Source of the DNA: Eucommia ulmoides
Taxonomy: Eukaryota; Streptophyta; Magnoliopsida; Garryales; Eucommiaceae
Length of the DNA stretch: 64,000 nt
Assembly (NCBI GenBank): GCA_016647705.1
Contig: CM028339.1
Coordinates: 20,758,803-20,822,802 of the forward strand
Direction of reading: 5' to 3'
Under the pieces are notes generated by a model. It did not search any database and had not been told where the DNA came from. It was given only the letters and a program-made list of their open reading frames with translations. Numbering within the stretch: the stretch's first letter is position 1; each line of letters starts with the position of its first letter. This document shows, piece by piece, positions 12,137-25,845 of the stretch. The translations under genes were made by a program, and so were the position numbers.

Positions 12137-12290
12137 TGTTAAAATAATTGAGAAGTGAAAAACATAAACGATATAATGATGTATATGAAAGTGTTCTTTA
12201 CCATGATATACAACATGAATATTTATAGGAGAACCGGGGAACCCTAGGGTTAGGGTTTTGATGTAATAGGATAAGTGGGCCAAGCTCAAA
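12137..12290 (-). repeat. 3' LTR of Copia element B
   Basis: It shares with 27692-27815 the TGTTAA start, ACGATATA.TGATGTATATGAAA, TTAGGGTTAGG.TTTTGA and GGGCCAAG. The right boundary is approximate because similarity ends at GGGCCAAG. It contains TATTTATAGG, the reverse of a TATA box being absent from the other copy. Confidence 0.55.
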
Positions 12291-12299
12291 CTCAAGGCG

Positions 12300-13850
12300 G
12301 TAAATGAGAGGTGAACTTCAGTTTGGAAACTAAGGAGCGAAAGTGTCCAAGTGGATGAGTCTTAGTGAAAATATTTGTTATCTGATCAGATGAACTAATG
12401 GATTGGAGACGAATCGTTTTCTAGAGAATGTGATGACGAATGAAGTGACAATTAGTCTCGATGTATTCTGTGTGCTCGTGGAAGACATCATTGTGAGCGA
12501 TCTGAATGGTACTCCTATTGTTATAGTGTAAAATAGTGACAGTAGGAGAAGAGATTCCCATGTTAGCAAGGAGCCACCGAAGCCAAAGTAGTTGTTGAGT
12601 TGTATTTATCATGGCACGATATTCAATTTCGTCACTATAACGAGCAACCACAATTTGTTTCTTACTACTCCAAAAAATGAGAAAGTTACCCAAGAAGAAA
12701 CAATAACCAGTGGTTGAACGTCTGTCAGTGGAATTTCCGGCCCAAGTGGCATCAGAATAAGCTTGTATAGTGGAAGCAAACTAGGCTGAGAAATGAAGTC
12801 CATGAAATAAAATGCCCTTGACATATCGAAGGATGCGAAAAATAGCCAAATAATGAGTGGTCCGAGGAGTAGAGAAGAATTGGCTGACTTGATGAATGAC
12901 AATGGCGATGTCTAGGCGAGCAACAGTGAAGTATACAAGACTTGCAACTAGTTGGCGATATATAGTGACATATTGAAGTGGTGAACTATCTAGTGGAGTA
13001 AGTCTGATATTCGACTCAAGAAGAGTAGTGGCAGTGTTGAAGTCAGTGATGCCAACCTTCGGAAGAAGATTCGAGGCATATTTGGTCTAAGAGAGAAAAT
13101 ATCTATTTGAACCGTATAAGATTTCGAGGCCAAGAAAATAGGTAAGCACACTAAGGTCTTTCATCTCGAATTATCTGCTGAGAAACCGTTTGAGTTTAGA
13201 GATACCACGTAGATCATTCCTAGTAACAATCATATCATCCATGTATAATAAAAGAAGAATAATACCATTGTCAATGTGGTAAATAAATAGTGCCGAATCA
13301 TGAGCACTGGATGTAAACCCAAACTGATGAAAGTTAGTGTTGAATTTTGTAAACCAGACACGTGGAGCTTACTTCAAACCATATAAGGCAAGATGAAGGC
13401 AAAAAAAACTTTATTTCGATGGGTAACTAGGCCAGGAGAAGTATGCAAATAAACTTCCTCAAGAAGATCTCCATTGAGAAATGCATTTTGACATCCATCT
13501 GAAAAGGAGTCCATTTTCGAAAGGCAGCGATGGCAAGAAGAGTACGGATAGATGTGACCCTCGCTACTAGAGCAAATGTCTCTTCATAGTCAATTCCATA
13601 TTCTTAAGAAAAACCCTTGGCAACAAGTTGGGCTTTATATCATTCAATAAAACCATCAGAAAGTGTTCTGATCTTAAACACCCATTTGTACCCAATGGGA
13701 GTTATCCCAGGGGAAAGATTTACAATATCCCAAGTATGAGTTTTAGCTAGAGCCTGAAGTTCTTCGTCCATTGCTTTCTGCCAAAGGGGACTAGTACTAG
13801 ACTTCTTCTAGGATTGAGGCTCATGCAAATGAAGTATAGTAGAAAAGCAA
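12300..13850 (-). mobile_element. Copia B reverse transcriptase and RNase H region
   Basis: Minus-strand translation gives WQKAMDEELQALAKTHTWD near 13760 (RT start region), then GYKWVFKI. The catalytic YMDDM box lies at about 13226-13243 (LLLLYMDDMIVTRNDLRG). RNase H follows at 12421-12693 with YRAMINTTQQLLWLRWLL and the HEHTEYIETNCHFIRHH signature. This order (RT then RNase H at the 3' end) is the Copia pol arrangement. Fossil with several breaks. Confidence 0.8.
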
Positions 13851-13930
13851 TGACAAGATGATTCCAATATACCATCGAAACTGCCTTGATGAGACAATTC
13901 CAACGACGTAAAAATCAACTCGGTCCAACC
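13850..13930. repeat. Left part of an inverted duplicate of the Copia B leader
   Basis: The sequence up to the Tekay insertion (TTCCAACGACGTAAAAATCA) matches, inverted, the leader around 27330-27400. Its continuation lies on the other side of the Tekay element at 21430-21575. Together they form a diverged copy, roughly 230 bases, of about 27170-27400 in opposite orientation. Confidence 0.55.
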
Positions 13931-14582
13931 CATCACACCCATCCCCAGGCCTCTATCGCCCGAGGTCGAACGTGACACCGACTTGACGTCACCTGACTAG
14001 TTAATATATATATATATATATACTTGTATCGCTATACATTTTTTTATTTCCAAAAAAATATAATATATTTACTCACTTCAAAATTTAGGAATACCCTGTC
14101 CCAAATATTTACAACAAAATCACAAAAAGAAAACTGAACCTTCCACGGTTCACACCTGCCCAGCCAACCCTTCCAAAATGACACCACCTCCTAACTCTAA
14201 CTAGTGTTAGTAGTAGACCCACTCCTATCTGCGGCACCTGAAACTAAATATTTTATCGATGTACTATCTTTATAATATAAAAATATTTCATAGATCAAGC
14301 ATAATTATCAAATACCACATTTCAAAATATAATCTAATAAAACCGCATACCATGCCGAAATAAATTTCCACAGTCATTATTGGAATAATTTAATATATTA
14401 AAATCAACTAATCCAACATTTCGACATATAATAAAACACTGCACTCATATTTCCTACAAGCTATAGGATCGTTTAACCTCATGATCAGAAGTTACGATGG
14501 TACCGTAACATGTACAACTGTGCCATCTAAAGTGACTATCAGTGCCAAGGCCATTTAATATCCCCAATGGTAAAGGCAATCA

Positions 14583-14715
14583 CCCGCAGGATTTGCACTC
14601 CTGACAGGTCCACATATATCCACCCTGTAGGATTTTCCTGACAGGTAACAACAAATATCCACCCTGCAAGACTTGCCTAATAGGTAATACATATCTTACA
14701 GGACATGCTCTCCTG
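14583..14715. repeat. Minisatellite in Tekay 3' LTR
   Basis: About three imperfect units of roughly 39 bases: ATCCACCCTG(T/C)A(G/A)GA followed by (T/C)TTCCTGACAGGTAA or a close variant. Each unit contains partly self-complementary CCTG...CAGG text. The partner LTR has a longer version at about 19990-20165. Confidence 0.6.
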
Positions 14716-15373
14716 ACGAGAAGACAATTATGACATAGTCGAATAACAAAAACCACTTTTCACATTTAAAAATCTACTTGATCCGTATAACGTTATAAAA
14801 CCATCCATTATAATAAATATTTTTTTCCACAATTTATATAAAAATATAATTTGTCAATTTATATAGAAGACAATACACTCACATTGATTTTTGCGCTACT
14901 AGAAATATTGTCACCGAATACTACGCTGGCGGTGGCGCTTGTGAACCTAACAGTGATAGGGCCTAAATTAATAATATATTTGAAATAAGCCTAATATGCA
15001 ATGCATGGCCCTAAAATGCATCATTTTCTATATTCCAAATTTTGATTATAAAAAATTACTACACGCCCAATTTCTATGTCAATATTAACTGTACGAAAAT
15101 TATTATAGTAACGATTACAAAAATTTGCGTATTAATAATTTAAATTTATAGAAAACTATTAGTCAGCTGTTAAAATTTTTATTGGCCGATTAAATACTAA
15201 AAATTTTCGTTTTAGTAAAATTTACAATTTTTATTTTAACTGTATTCTTCGCAAATTAGATATTTCTATACTGGCTGTATTTCCCGAATCCATTATATAT
15301 ATATTTTGACATAAATATATCTATATATTTGTCTGCATAGTTAGTCTCATAAATTGAACGTGTAATATATTTA

Positions 15374-15690
<317 letters not shown>

Positions 15691-16076
15691 TACCAATTCT
15701 TTTCAATCACTACCTTTACCACTTTTGACTTTTTTTTTTTTTTTTTTTTTTTGGTGTTTGATCATGCACGTGTAATGCTTAGACATTACCAATTTTTTTT
15801 CCGGTTCCTTCTTATCCACGATTTAGAAGTTTATTTGGGTTTTTTTATTTATTTATCATAATTGATTTAGATTTTTTTTTTCAAATTACGCCAATCTCCC
15901 CCAAATCTCTTTAAGGTATCATTTAAGCCCAAAATCTAAAATTAATATTTTAAAAATGATAATTGACCCCTAAAATTTTTTAAAGTAAACATTAAATGAC
16001 ACAATACACCCCTTTATTTTCTAAATATTCCAAAATGCAATTGAAAATTATGCACATGCAAATATTAGGTCTTACA

Positions 16077-19000
16077 ACCATTCTCCCCTACAAGAAATTT
16101 TGTCCCAAAATTTTAGTTACCTTGAACAAATAAATGCAGATATTTATTCTTCATCTCATCTTCTCGCTCCCACGTCCCTTCCTCCACCAAGTGACTGCGC
16201 CGTAACACTTTTACCAATGAAATCGTTTTCGTCCGCAACACTTGATCTTTGAGGTTCAGAATCTGGACTAACTCCTCAACGTAAGTCAAGTCTTCTTTCA
16301 ATTCAATTGGTTGAGAAGTCAACACATGCGAAGTGTTTGACATATATTTCCTAAGCATCAACACGTGGAAAACGTCATGTAACCTGGATAATTCTGGTGG
16401 TAGAGCTAGTCGATAAGCCATCATACCAACTCATTCAAGAATCTCATATGGCCTGATATACCTCGAACTTAGCTTTCCTTTCTTCCCCGAATCTTATTAT
16501 GCCCTTCCATGAGGATATACGTAAAAACACATGATCACCCACTTCAAATTCCAACTCCTGCCTACGCTTGTCAGCATAGTTCTTCTGCCGACTCTGAGCA
16601 GTCTTCATTCTTTCCTGAATCACTTTCACCTTGTCCACCGTCATCTAGGCTATATCTGGCATCAATAATTTTTGTTTTCCCACTTCAGTCCAACAGACTG
16701 GAGTTCTGCATCTCCTGTCATACAATGCCTCATATGGTGCCATCTCGATTGTCAAATGGTAGCTGTTATTATAGAAAATTTCATCAACGTCAAATGATCA
16801 TCCCAACTACCAGGAAATTCTAGAACATAACCCCTCAACATATCCTCCAACGTCTGAATCGTATGCTCTGATTGGCCGTCAGTCTAAGGATGAAAAGTCA
16901 TACTAAATTTCAGCTTAATACCCAGAGCAGCTTGAAGACTCGGCCAGAATTTTGACGTAAATCTCGAATCTCTGTCTGACACTATGGAAACAGGCATGCC
17001 TTGCAATCGGGCAATCAGTTTCGCATACTTATCTAGGGAGTACGTCGTCTTTACAGCCAAAAAATGAGCAAACTTGGTGAGCCTATCAACAATTACCCAA
17101 ATGGAATTATGTCCTTCTTTAGTGCAAGGTAATCCAAAAACAAAATCCATCATGATATGTTCACATTTCTACTCTAGGATAGGTAGAGGCTACAATAATC
17201 TACCTAGGCGTTGGTGCTCAATCTTGACTTGCTGACAAATGAGACACCTGCAACAAATTCAGCAATTTTCCATTTCATTCCATTCCACCAATAATATTCT
17301 CGCAGATCATGATACATTTTAGTATTGTCTGGATGCATTGCGTATGCTGTGTTATGCGCTTCCTCCAAGATATCTTTCTTCAGATTGGCATTATTAGGCA
17401 CACACAATCTATTTTCAAACATCAAGGCTTCATCATTATCTCGGACGCGATAGTCGACTCTGTGACCATTCTTTACTTCATCTCTGATCTTTCCCATTTG
17501 GGTATCTAATTTCTGCACTTCTATAATACAGAGAAATTAATGTCGGTCTCAAAGTTAAAGTCGCAAGCAACACTGCCGTCTGACCAATCGCCAACTAGAC
17601 TTGTAGAGACCTCAACTCAGCATATAGATTAGTGTGAACAACTTGAAGGTGTGCAATTGAACCTGCCGATTTTCGACTCAGCGCATCTGCCACAACATTG
17701 GCCTATCCAGGATGATAGTAGATGGTGCAATCATAATCCTCAATTAACTCTATCCAACATCTCTGCCTCAGATTTAGTTCCTTCTAAGTAAATAAATATT
17801 TCAAACTCTGGTGATCAGTGTATATCTAGCAACTCTCGCCATACAGATAATATCTCCAGAGCTTCAAGGCCAACACAATTATCGCCAACTCCAAATCATG
17901 TGTCGGGTAGTTACGCTCATGGTTCTTTAATTACCGAGAGCCATATGCAATCACGTAACCATGTTGCATCAGTACACACCCTAGCCCCTAGTGTGAAGCA
18001 TCACTATAAATCACAAAACCACCACCTTCTGTTGGGAGGGAAAGTATTGGCGTAGATATCAGTCTATTTTTCAACTCTTGGAAACTCTGCTCACATTTAT
18101 CAGTCCACTCGAATTTAGATTTCTTGTGGGTCAATCAGGTCAACGGGGCAGTTATAACAGAAAATTCTTGTACAAACTGACGATAATAACCCGCCAATCC
18201 CAAGAAGCTTCGAACTTCGGTCACACCTTTCGGTCTTTCCCATTGAACAAGGGCTTCAACTTTCTTTGGATCAACTTGGATACCATTCCCCGAGATAACA
18301 TACCCCAAAAATACTACTCTATCTAACCGAAACTCACATTTACTAAATTTTGCGTACAACTGCTTCTCTCACAAAGTCTACAACACAATCTTGAGATGCT
18401 CTGCATGTTCTTCTTTATTTTGGGAATAGATCAATATATCATCAATGAACACGATAATAAATAGATCTATATAAGGCTGGAAGATCCGATTCATCAAATT
18501 CATAAATGCAGCAGGGGCATTCCTCAACCCAAACGGCATAACTAGAAATTCATAATGCCCAAACCTCGTACGAAATGTTGTCTTCGACATATCACTGTCT
18601 CTGACTTTTAGCTGATAATATCCCGATCGAAGATCTATTTTGGAAAACAACTTAGCCTTCTGCAATTGGTCGAACAAATCATCAATTCTAGGCAACAGGT
18701 ATTTATTACGAATCGTTACCTATTCATTTCCTCGCACCAATGTTCGGCCTCTCCTTTCAACTGGAAGGTGGCAAGAAGAACTTGGTTGTCATTGGTAATT
18801 CTCATTGCCTCGAATATGTGCCCTACGCTCCTCAACTAATTTTTAGCATCAGCAGAACCCGCAGTTCCCATAAAAGCCAGGGGGTCCAATTGCTTGAATC
18901 TTTTCAGGAGTACTGCCTGGGAAGTAGTTGTTTCAGTTTAAGTCTTCTGGCATTCTATCATCTTTTGATGCTGCTCTGTCAGTTGCACAACAATCTGTAA

Positions 19001-19295
19001 AATTCGTTCGACTGCATCCAAACTTTCTTACGTCCTATCCCTCTTCTTTTGGGGCCCAGTATTCCTAGTAATTTCATTTTCATGCTCCATACTTAATATC
19101 TTAAATGAAATTTAATAAGTAACAGGGCCAATAGATAAACGACAGTGCATAACAAAAATTTACTATTTAATCCAATAAAATAACTACCACCCACGTGCCG
19201 AACCTACCTATCGACACCCTATCTCGTGGTCCACTACTAACTAGACAATAGGGCACGTCTATAAAACCTATAACCTAAGCTCTAATATCAAAAAG
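16077..19295 (-). mobile_element. Tekay/Del internal region (gag and pol remains)
   Basis: Minus strand, from right to left. Gag N-terminal text lies at about 18740-19080 (LDPLAFMGTAGSADAK-like). RT lies at 18378-18695 ([19 protein letters not shown], catalytic FIDDILIYS) with its connection at 18135-18359 ([19 protein letters not shown]). RNase H text follows at about 17520-18130. The integrase zinc-binding region is at 17204-17518 (EEAHNTAYAMHPDNTKMYHD), the core at 16884-17153 (VFGLPCTKEGHNSIWVIVDR) and the C-terminal region at 16113-16424 (LSRLHDVFHVLMLRKY, TWEREDEMKNKYLHLF). The last motif is diagnostic of the Tekay/Del chromovirus tail. Fossil with several breaks. Confidence 0.85.
19274..19290 (-). 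other. Primer-binding site of the Tekay/Del element
   Basis: The minus strand reads TGATATTAGAGCTTAGG, a close variant of TGGTATCAGAGCTTAGG, the initiator tRNA-Met complement used by most plant LTR elements. It sits five bases inside the 5' LTR edge, fixing the polarity of the element. Confidence 0.8.
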
Positions 19296-19382
19296 TGTCA
19301 CACCCTTTCCCGGGCCTCCATCGGCCGAGGTCAGACGTGACACTGACTTGACGTCACCTAACCAGTCAACAAATATACATAC

Positions 19383-19441
<59 letters not shown>

Positions 19442-21424
19442 CTTGTACAGCTATAAAAAAATTTATTCCCAAAAAAATATAATATATCTACTCACTTCAA
19501 AATTTGGGAATACACTTGTCCCAAATATTCACAACAAAATCACAAAACAAAAATTGAACCTTCCACGGTTCACACTTTCCTAGCCAACCCTTCCAAAATG
19601 ACACCACCTCCTGACTCTATGTAGTGCCAATAGTGGACCCACTCCTAGCTGCGACACCTGAAACCAAATATTTTATCGATGTACTGTATTCATAATATAA
19701 AAATATTTCATGGATCCAGCATAATTATCAAATACCACTTTTCAAAATATAATCTAATATAACCACATACGACACTGAAATAAATTTTCACTGTCATCAT
19801 TGTAATAAGATAATATATTTAAATCAAACAATCCAACATTTCGACATATAATAAAATACTACATTCATATTTCCTACTAGCTACAGGATCGTTTCACCTC
19901 ACGATCGGAAGTTACGATGGTACCGTAACTTGTACAACTGTATCATCTAAAGTGACTATCAGTTCCAGGGTCATTTAATATCCCCAATGGTAGGGGCATT
20001 CACCTGCAGGATTTACACCCCTAACAAGTCCACATATATCCACCATGTAGGACTTGCTTGACAGGTAACAACAAATATCCACCCTGTAGGACTTGCCTGA
20101 TAGGTAACAACAAATATCCACCCTACAGGACTTGCCTGATAGGTAATCCACATCTCGCAGGACATGCCCTCCTGACGAGAAGACAACTATGGCATAGTTG
20201 GATAACAAAAATCACTTTCCACATTTAAAAATCTACTTGATCCGTATAACGTTTTAAAACCGTCAATTGTAATAAATATTTTTTTTCACAATTTATACAA
20301 AAATATAATTTGTCAATTTATATAGAAGATAGTACACTTACCTTGATTTTTACGCTACTAGAAATACTGTCGCTGAATACTACGCGGGGGACAGTGCCTG
20401 TGAACCTAACAGCGATAGGGCTTAAATTAATAATTTATTTAAAATAAGCCTAATATGCAATGCGTGGTCCTAAAATGCATCCTTTTCTATTTCCCAAATT
20501 TTGATTATATAAAATTACTACACCTAATTTTTATGTCAATATTAACTGTACGAAAATTATTATAGTAACGATTACAAAAATTCTCGTATTAATAATTTAA
20601 ATTTATAGAAAAATATTAGTCAACTGTTAAAAATGTTATTGGCCGATGAAATACTAAAAAATGTCGTTTTAGTAAACTTTACAATTTTTATTTTAACTGT
20701 ATTCTTCGCAAATTAGATATTTCTATACTGGTTGTATTTCCTGAATCTACTATATATATATATATATTTTGACATAAATATACCTATATATTTGTCTGCA
20801 TAGTTAGTCCCATAAATGGAACGTGTAATATATTTTATTCTAACATTGTATATATATACACACATACACACATAAGTGTATGTATATATATATGTAAAAA
20901 AAGAAAGAAAACAAATGAAATACCTGTTCTTGTTCCAATTTATTTTTTTCTTTCTTTTTTTTCTTTCTCTCTTTTTTCTGTTTGTTTCGGCTAGAACTAT
21001 ATGAAACTTATATATATACCAATTCTTTTCAATCACCACCTTTACTACTTTTGACGACCTTTTTTTTTTTTTTTTTTTTTTTTGGTGTTTGATCATGCAC
21101 GTGTAATGCTTAGACATTACCACTTTTTTTTTTTTTTGGTTCCTTCTTATACACGATTTGGATAAGTTTATTTATTTATTTTTTTGTTTTTATTTTTATT
21201 GATCATTATTGATTTAGAATTTATTTATTTTTCAAATTATGCTAATCTCCCCAATCTCTTTAAGGTATCATTTTAGCCCAAAATCTAAAATTAATATTCT
21301 AAAAAAGATGATTGACCCCTAAATTTTTTAAAGTAAACATTAAATGACACAATGCACCCCTGTATTTTCTAAATGTTCTAAAATACAACTAAAAATTATA
21401 CTTATGCAAACATCAGGTCTTACA
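19296..21424 (-). repeat. 5' LTR of the Tekay/Del element
   Basis: It begins TGTCACACCC and ends GGTCTTACA on the plus strand, giving TG...CA termini. It contains a 39-base minisatellite (about 19990-20165) and T-rich tracts near 21060 and 21125. The adjacent PBS identifies it as the 5' LTR. Confidence 0.85.
19990..20165. repeat. Minisatellite in Tekay 5' LTR
   Basis: About four units of roughly 39 bases built from ATCCACC(A/C)TGTAGGACTTG and CCTGA(C/T)AGGTAACAACAA. It has more units than the 3' LTR copy at 14583-14715, so the array has changed length since insertion. Confidence 0.65.
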
Positions 21425-21429
21425 CAACC

Positions 21430-21575
21430 ACTCATGCGCCCTCACGCGCAGCTAGAATCCACCTATCATTCCTCCCGTGAGATCCACTCCCCGTTGCTGA
21501 ACTTTTGTGCCACGTCAGCTTTATTAATAGCCACGTCAACTACCACATAAGCGCCCTGTCAGCAGTCAACACCCA
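21430..21575. repeat. Right part of the inverted duplicate of the Copia B leader
   Basis: Text such as ACTCATGCGCCCTCACGCG, GAGATCCACTCCCCGTTGCT and GCCACGTCAGC is the inverse of 27170-27315 with scattered differences. It lies where the Copia integrase C-terminal part would be expected. It continues the segment at 13850-13930 across the Tekay insertion. Confidence 0.6.
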
Positions 21576-21889
21576 CTTAGAGAAGAGCAAGAACTGTGTC
21601 AAGAATATGTCAATGTTTGCATTTGGCTCGTCCATTTTGTTGGGATGTACTAAGACACGAGCGATGAGGGAGTATTCCATTTTTTCGAAGTAAGTTAAAA
21701 AAGACACAATCCTTGTATTCCATTGTATTATTTGAGCGAAAAACTTTGATATTTCTCGAAAATTGGGTTTGAACCATAGAGGTATAAAGAGAAACAACCA
21801 TGTATATCGATAGTAGTCGTCCACAGAGATAATAAAGTAACGAGAACCACCCATTGAGGAATGAGGAGAAGACCCCCAAATATCAAAAT
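21576..21889 (-). mobile_element. Copia B integrase core part
   Basis: Minus strand: MGGSRYFIISVDDYYRYTWL, with the first catalytic Asp region. Further on are FRSNNTMEYKD (second Asp region) and STSQQNGRAKCKHRHIL, equivalent to the QQNG..ERKHRHI motif of Copia integrases. The other part of integrase lies beyond the solo LTR, at 25846 onward. Confidence 0.75.
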
Positions 21890-24800
21890 TGTTAGCCTAG
21901 TGAGCTACCCAAGACGGGCTAAATTGGGTAGTAATAAAAATTATCAAATAATAACACTTCAAAAGTCAAATAATTAATTTTATCCTATAGCAGCGGATAT
22001 GTGTTATCAACTAGGTGCACAGCCAAACAACAGAATATAAATAATGTTAAATAGTAGCACACCAAAATTTATATTAGTTCACCAAGCTACTCTTGCCTAA
22101 TCTAGTCCCCCGAGCTCCACAGAGAGTCGCACCCACTAAACTCAAGATTCTTTTACATGTAGGAACCAAACCCTCACAATGATTTTTTTCACAGGCTCAG
22201 AATCAACCTTTACAATTCCATTTCACAGACTAAGGAATAACCCTATCTTTTTCTCAGGCTAAAGATTAACCTAATTCTTTTATACTTACACTAAGAATTA
22301 CACCTCACACAAAAACACTCTAAGTATCCTTTTACCCAGTAACGATTGAACCGTTACCAGTAGCGGAATATTAGATCGCTACTTTCACCGCAAGCGTACA
22401 GGTCAAGTTTTACAAAATAAAGAAGAGTAAGGGTTGTCATATCCATAGGGATTGAATTAAATTGTTGTTTAGTATAGCAATTTTCATAATCAAATTTTAT
22501 CTAGGCGACTCAAATTTAGATTTTTATAGAAATAATACTAAACTAAACTAATTAAACTAAAATACTAATAGTGACGTTAATGGGAATATATTGTCTAGAG
22601 ATTCACCTTTTTTCACTTAAATATGTTTGTTTCATTCTCATTTACATTAACGGTATTTAAACTATCCGACAATCTAGGTATGGAAAACTCACTCACTACC
22701 TCTCCTGAGTGTAAAGTGAATGCATATGTGATTTCGTGTCAACGTCGATGTCCCCATCTAGTATCTAACGACACTGATCACATGAGTCTCTCCCCAACCT
22801 CACGAATTATACACCTTCTAATACTCTCCCAAGTCATTAGATCATCGCGTTGTGTTTAAATCCTAATCCGAATATGGGCTTACCTTTTCCGAGTGTCAAA
22901 TCCCGATTTCTCAAACCAACCAATATATCATAACAAGCATATATTGGAAGTAATAAATCAGTAAACACAATCGGATGAAAATAAACAACTGTTAACAAAA
23001 CATCGATTCATTCAAACAACGTTATCATGGATTACATCGAACCCTAGAAAATATATGTTTATCTATACATGACTATAGCCCAATATTCAACTATAAAAAA
23101 ACTAAACAATATCAAATACCAACAAATATTTAAGAAATAAAGAGAGAAATAAAGGACAATAGCCGTTATCTAAAGAATTGACGGTTCCGCGTCCGTGATT
23201 TCTACTCTGATCTTGATTTTTCCTCTTCAAATGGATGATCTTTCATTGTTGGTATGCCTTGGAGCTCTCAATAGAATCCAAAAACTTCCCAAAAATTGTG
23301 CTTGGTGTATTGGGGAAGAAGGGGATATTAAAGGATCCAAAATATCTAAGAAAATATCCCAAAATATCTAAGCCACCTGGTGTCAGACTACTACATCGAT
23401 GGGAAGCACCGCTGCAGCGGTAGGAAGTCAGTAGGTTTCTACAATTAGCCGCTATAGCAGTGGAGGCTATTACTGCAGCGGTAAAGCTCACCGCTGCAAC
23501 GGTGGTCAAGCAAAATGTTTCTATTCGATTGATCGCTGCAGCAGTGGTTTTCACCGCTGCAGCGGTAAGCCTACAGTTTCTGAACTTGGCCTTTTTCAAC
23601 TTTTCTCCACTGACGTCCCACCGATTTGCTCCATTTTCAACTGTTTTCATCCATTTTCATCCCAAACACCTGATTTATACCAAAACAAATAAAAATGAAT
23701 TAAAACATATTAAAACATTACAATAACACTCAAAAACTACCAAAATGGGCTTGGGAATATATAGATAAATCCCACTTATCAGTTACAAATTCACTCAAAA
23801 ATAATTCTAGTCAGAAAGAATTATCCCTAATCTTTTTATACTCCAGACAAATATCAAAACCTCAATCTCTTTACCAGAAGAGATTGAAACCCACAGCTAC
23901 CCTTGATTAGACACTCCCAATAGTATCTAATCTGACACACAACTCACCAATTACAATAAAATTCATACGTCCTTCCCACTTGGAGCTTCTACCACCTCAA
24001 ATCTATTTAAACTCAATTAATGTCCCGATAATTACTAGTGATACAATTAAGTGAGGAAACAAAAATTGGATTATAAAAATAATACGGGTAGCCCAAAATT
24101 CAGCACGTAATTAGATTATCAGACAAATCATTTTAAAATATTTTGTTTATGCTTTTAAAGTTCAGAAACGATATCACAAGATCAATTATCCAAGAAAGTG
24201 ATAATAACAATAATAAACTCAATTAACAATAAGCTTGGAATACTTTCACTAAGAAAACATAAAAATCTGATAATAATAGATATGGGTATCACACAAATAA
24301 ATATGTAATAAGATTTTCACCAAAAATCGTTTTAAAATATTTTTATGTGATTTAAGGTTCAGAAAATGATTTTATAAAGATCTTATCAACCAAGAAAATA
24401 TACAAAAATAAATAGGCAATAAAGACTAATAGATTGGAAAGATATCACCAGGATAACATCGAAGAATTATAGACTGAAACGTTAGACAGCTCAACCCAGT
24501 GATGCTAACACACTCAGCACTTTAACTCAAGAACTTCTCAATAATTTATCTCACAATTTGATCTCCCAAAATAGTATATGAATGATGACTCTTAGAAAAG
24601 CTTAGAAACTTAATAGTTCTTGATATTGTCTCTTTTTTATGTAAAATCCGCAGGTCTATATATATGGAATTAAAACAAACCCCCCAACGGCTAGTTTTCA
24701 AATGATATGTATCTAAAAACACCTATAGACCCCATATATCTATATATTTCATTTTAGGTATAATTTACTTAAATAAAGCTTTCAAAACATTTAATTGAGT

Positions 24801-25845
24801 CCCATAAAAAAATTCAAACTCAAATCGATAAGATATGAAGTATTAAAAGGATCAATTTGATAAACACTTTAAGTTTATGTACCAAATCTATAGGGATATT
24901 CAAATTGGAGTAGTATATGTTTAATGTATCCATATCCCTAAGATCTTTTAATCAAGTAAACAAATAACAGCTAGTAAAATAGCTAGTTTTAGATATGATC
25001 TTGAAAACCACAAAACCTGAAACCGAAACAATCAGTTGACCAACCAAACTTCATAGGTCGACCGCTCGATTCAGGTTCTAGCCCAAGCCAAAACGTTCTC
25101 TCTCGTCGGTCGATTTCTACTCCTTAATCTATCGACCGAACGATGCAGAGAGTTACCTATGCCAAAATCCAACTATGGTAGGTTGATTGGTAAACCTTAG
25201 TCTGTCGTCCTAACGATTCACAAAGTTTCACTTTTAGCCATAGGTCGATCGATTATACACCACAAGTCGACCGAACGATTTAGAGACTGCATAATTCTCA
25301 ACACCTTCTCATCAGTTGACCGATCCTTTTAGACAGGTCGACCAATCCTGTTAGAACACATTTTCCTTAATTTATTTTTAACTCAAATCTTTGACCTTTT
25401 TGTCACCTTTAACCGATTTATTTTCTCGATTAACTTAACTATCACTTAAATTTAATTTTAATCATTTATCTTTCTCAAATCAATATTTCTTCTTCAATTT
25501 CACATAGGAGCAAATATGTTTAACTAATTAAGATCCTATAAAAAAAACACATAATCATAAAATTATTTTTGTGTCATGTGTGATCCTAATCGGGATACAT
25601 TAAAAGTAAAAATATATTAGAGTTGGCTTCACCTAGATTCTTCGAAATCTTCAATCTCTTAGTATCTGTCTCTGCATCCTTCACAATTTCTTCATGATGT
25701 TATCGTCTTTGCATTGTCTCTGCATTCTTTATAATTACTTTATGATATTGTCTGTAACTCTTTAAATTGAAACACTGAATAAACATGTTAGTTCCACCAA
25801 AAAAATATCAATATTTAATTGTTCATCAAAATCTTAGGATCAACA
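21890..25845 (-). mobile_element. SIRE-type solo LTR, itself interrupted
   Basis: Plus-strand ends are TGTTAGCCTAGTG and TAGGATCAACA (TG...CA). Flanks are AAAAT (21885-21889) and AGAAT (25846-25850), a 5-base target duplication with one difference. Flanking Copia integrase text continues from one side to the other, confirming a simple insertion. About 2.5 kb once the nested element is set aside. The plus strand holds GTCGAC-type palindromes at about 25050-25335. No internal region is present, so recombination between two LTRs has presumably left a solo LTR. Confidence 0.85.
22358..23781 (-). mobile_element. Athila-like solo LTR nested in the SIRE-type LTR
   Basis: 1424 bp flanked by GTTAC on both sides (22353-22357 and 23782-23786). 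On the minus strand it begins TGATAAGTGGGATTTATC, an opening typical of Athila/Tat-like LTRs, and ends near the text GTACGCTTGCGGTGAAAG. It carries several CCGCTGCAGCGG-type palindromes at about 23395-23570. No coding region. It is the youngest layer in this stack. Confidence 0.8.

Noticed and set aside
22358-23781. Complete short LTR element (TRIM) instead of a solo LTR
   Set aside because: No internal direct repeat of its ends, no primer-binding site or polypurine tract inside. A single LTR with one target duplication explains it better.
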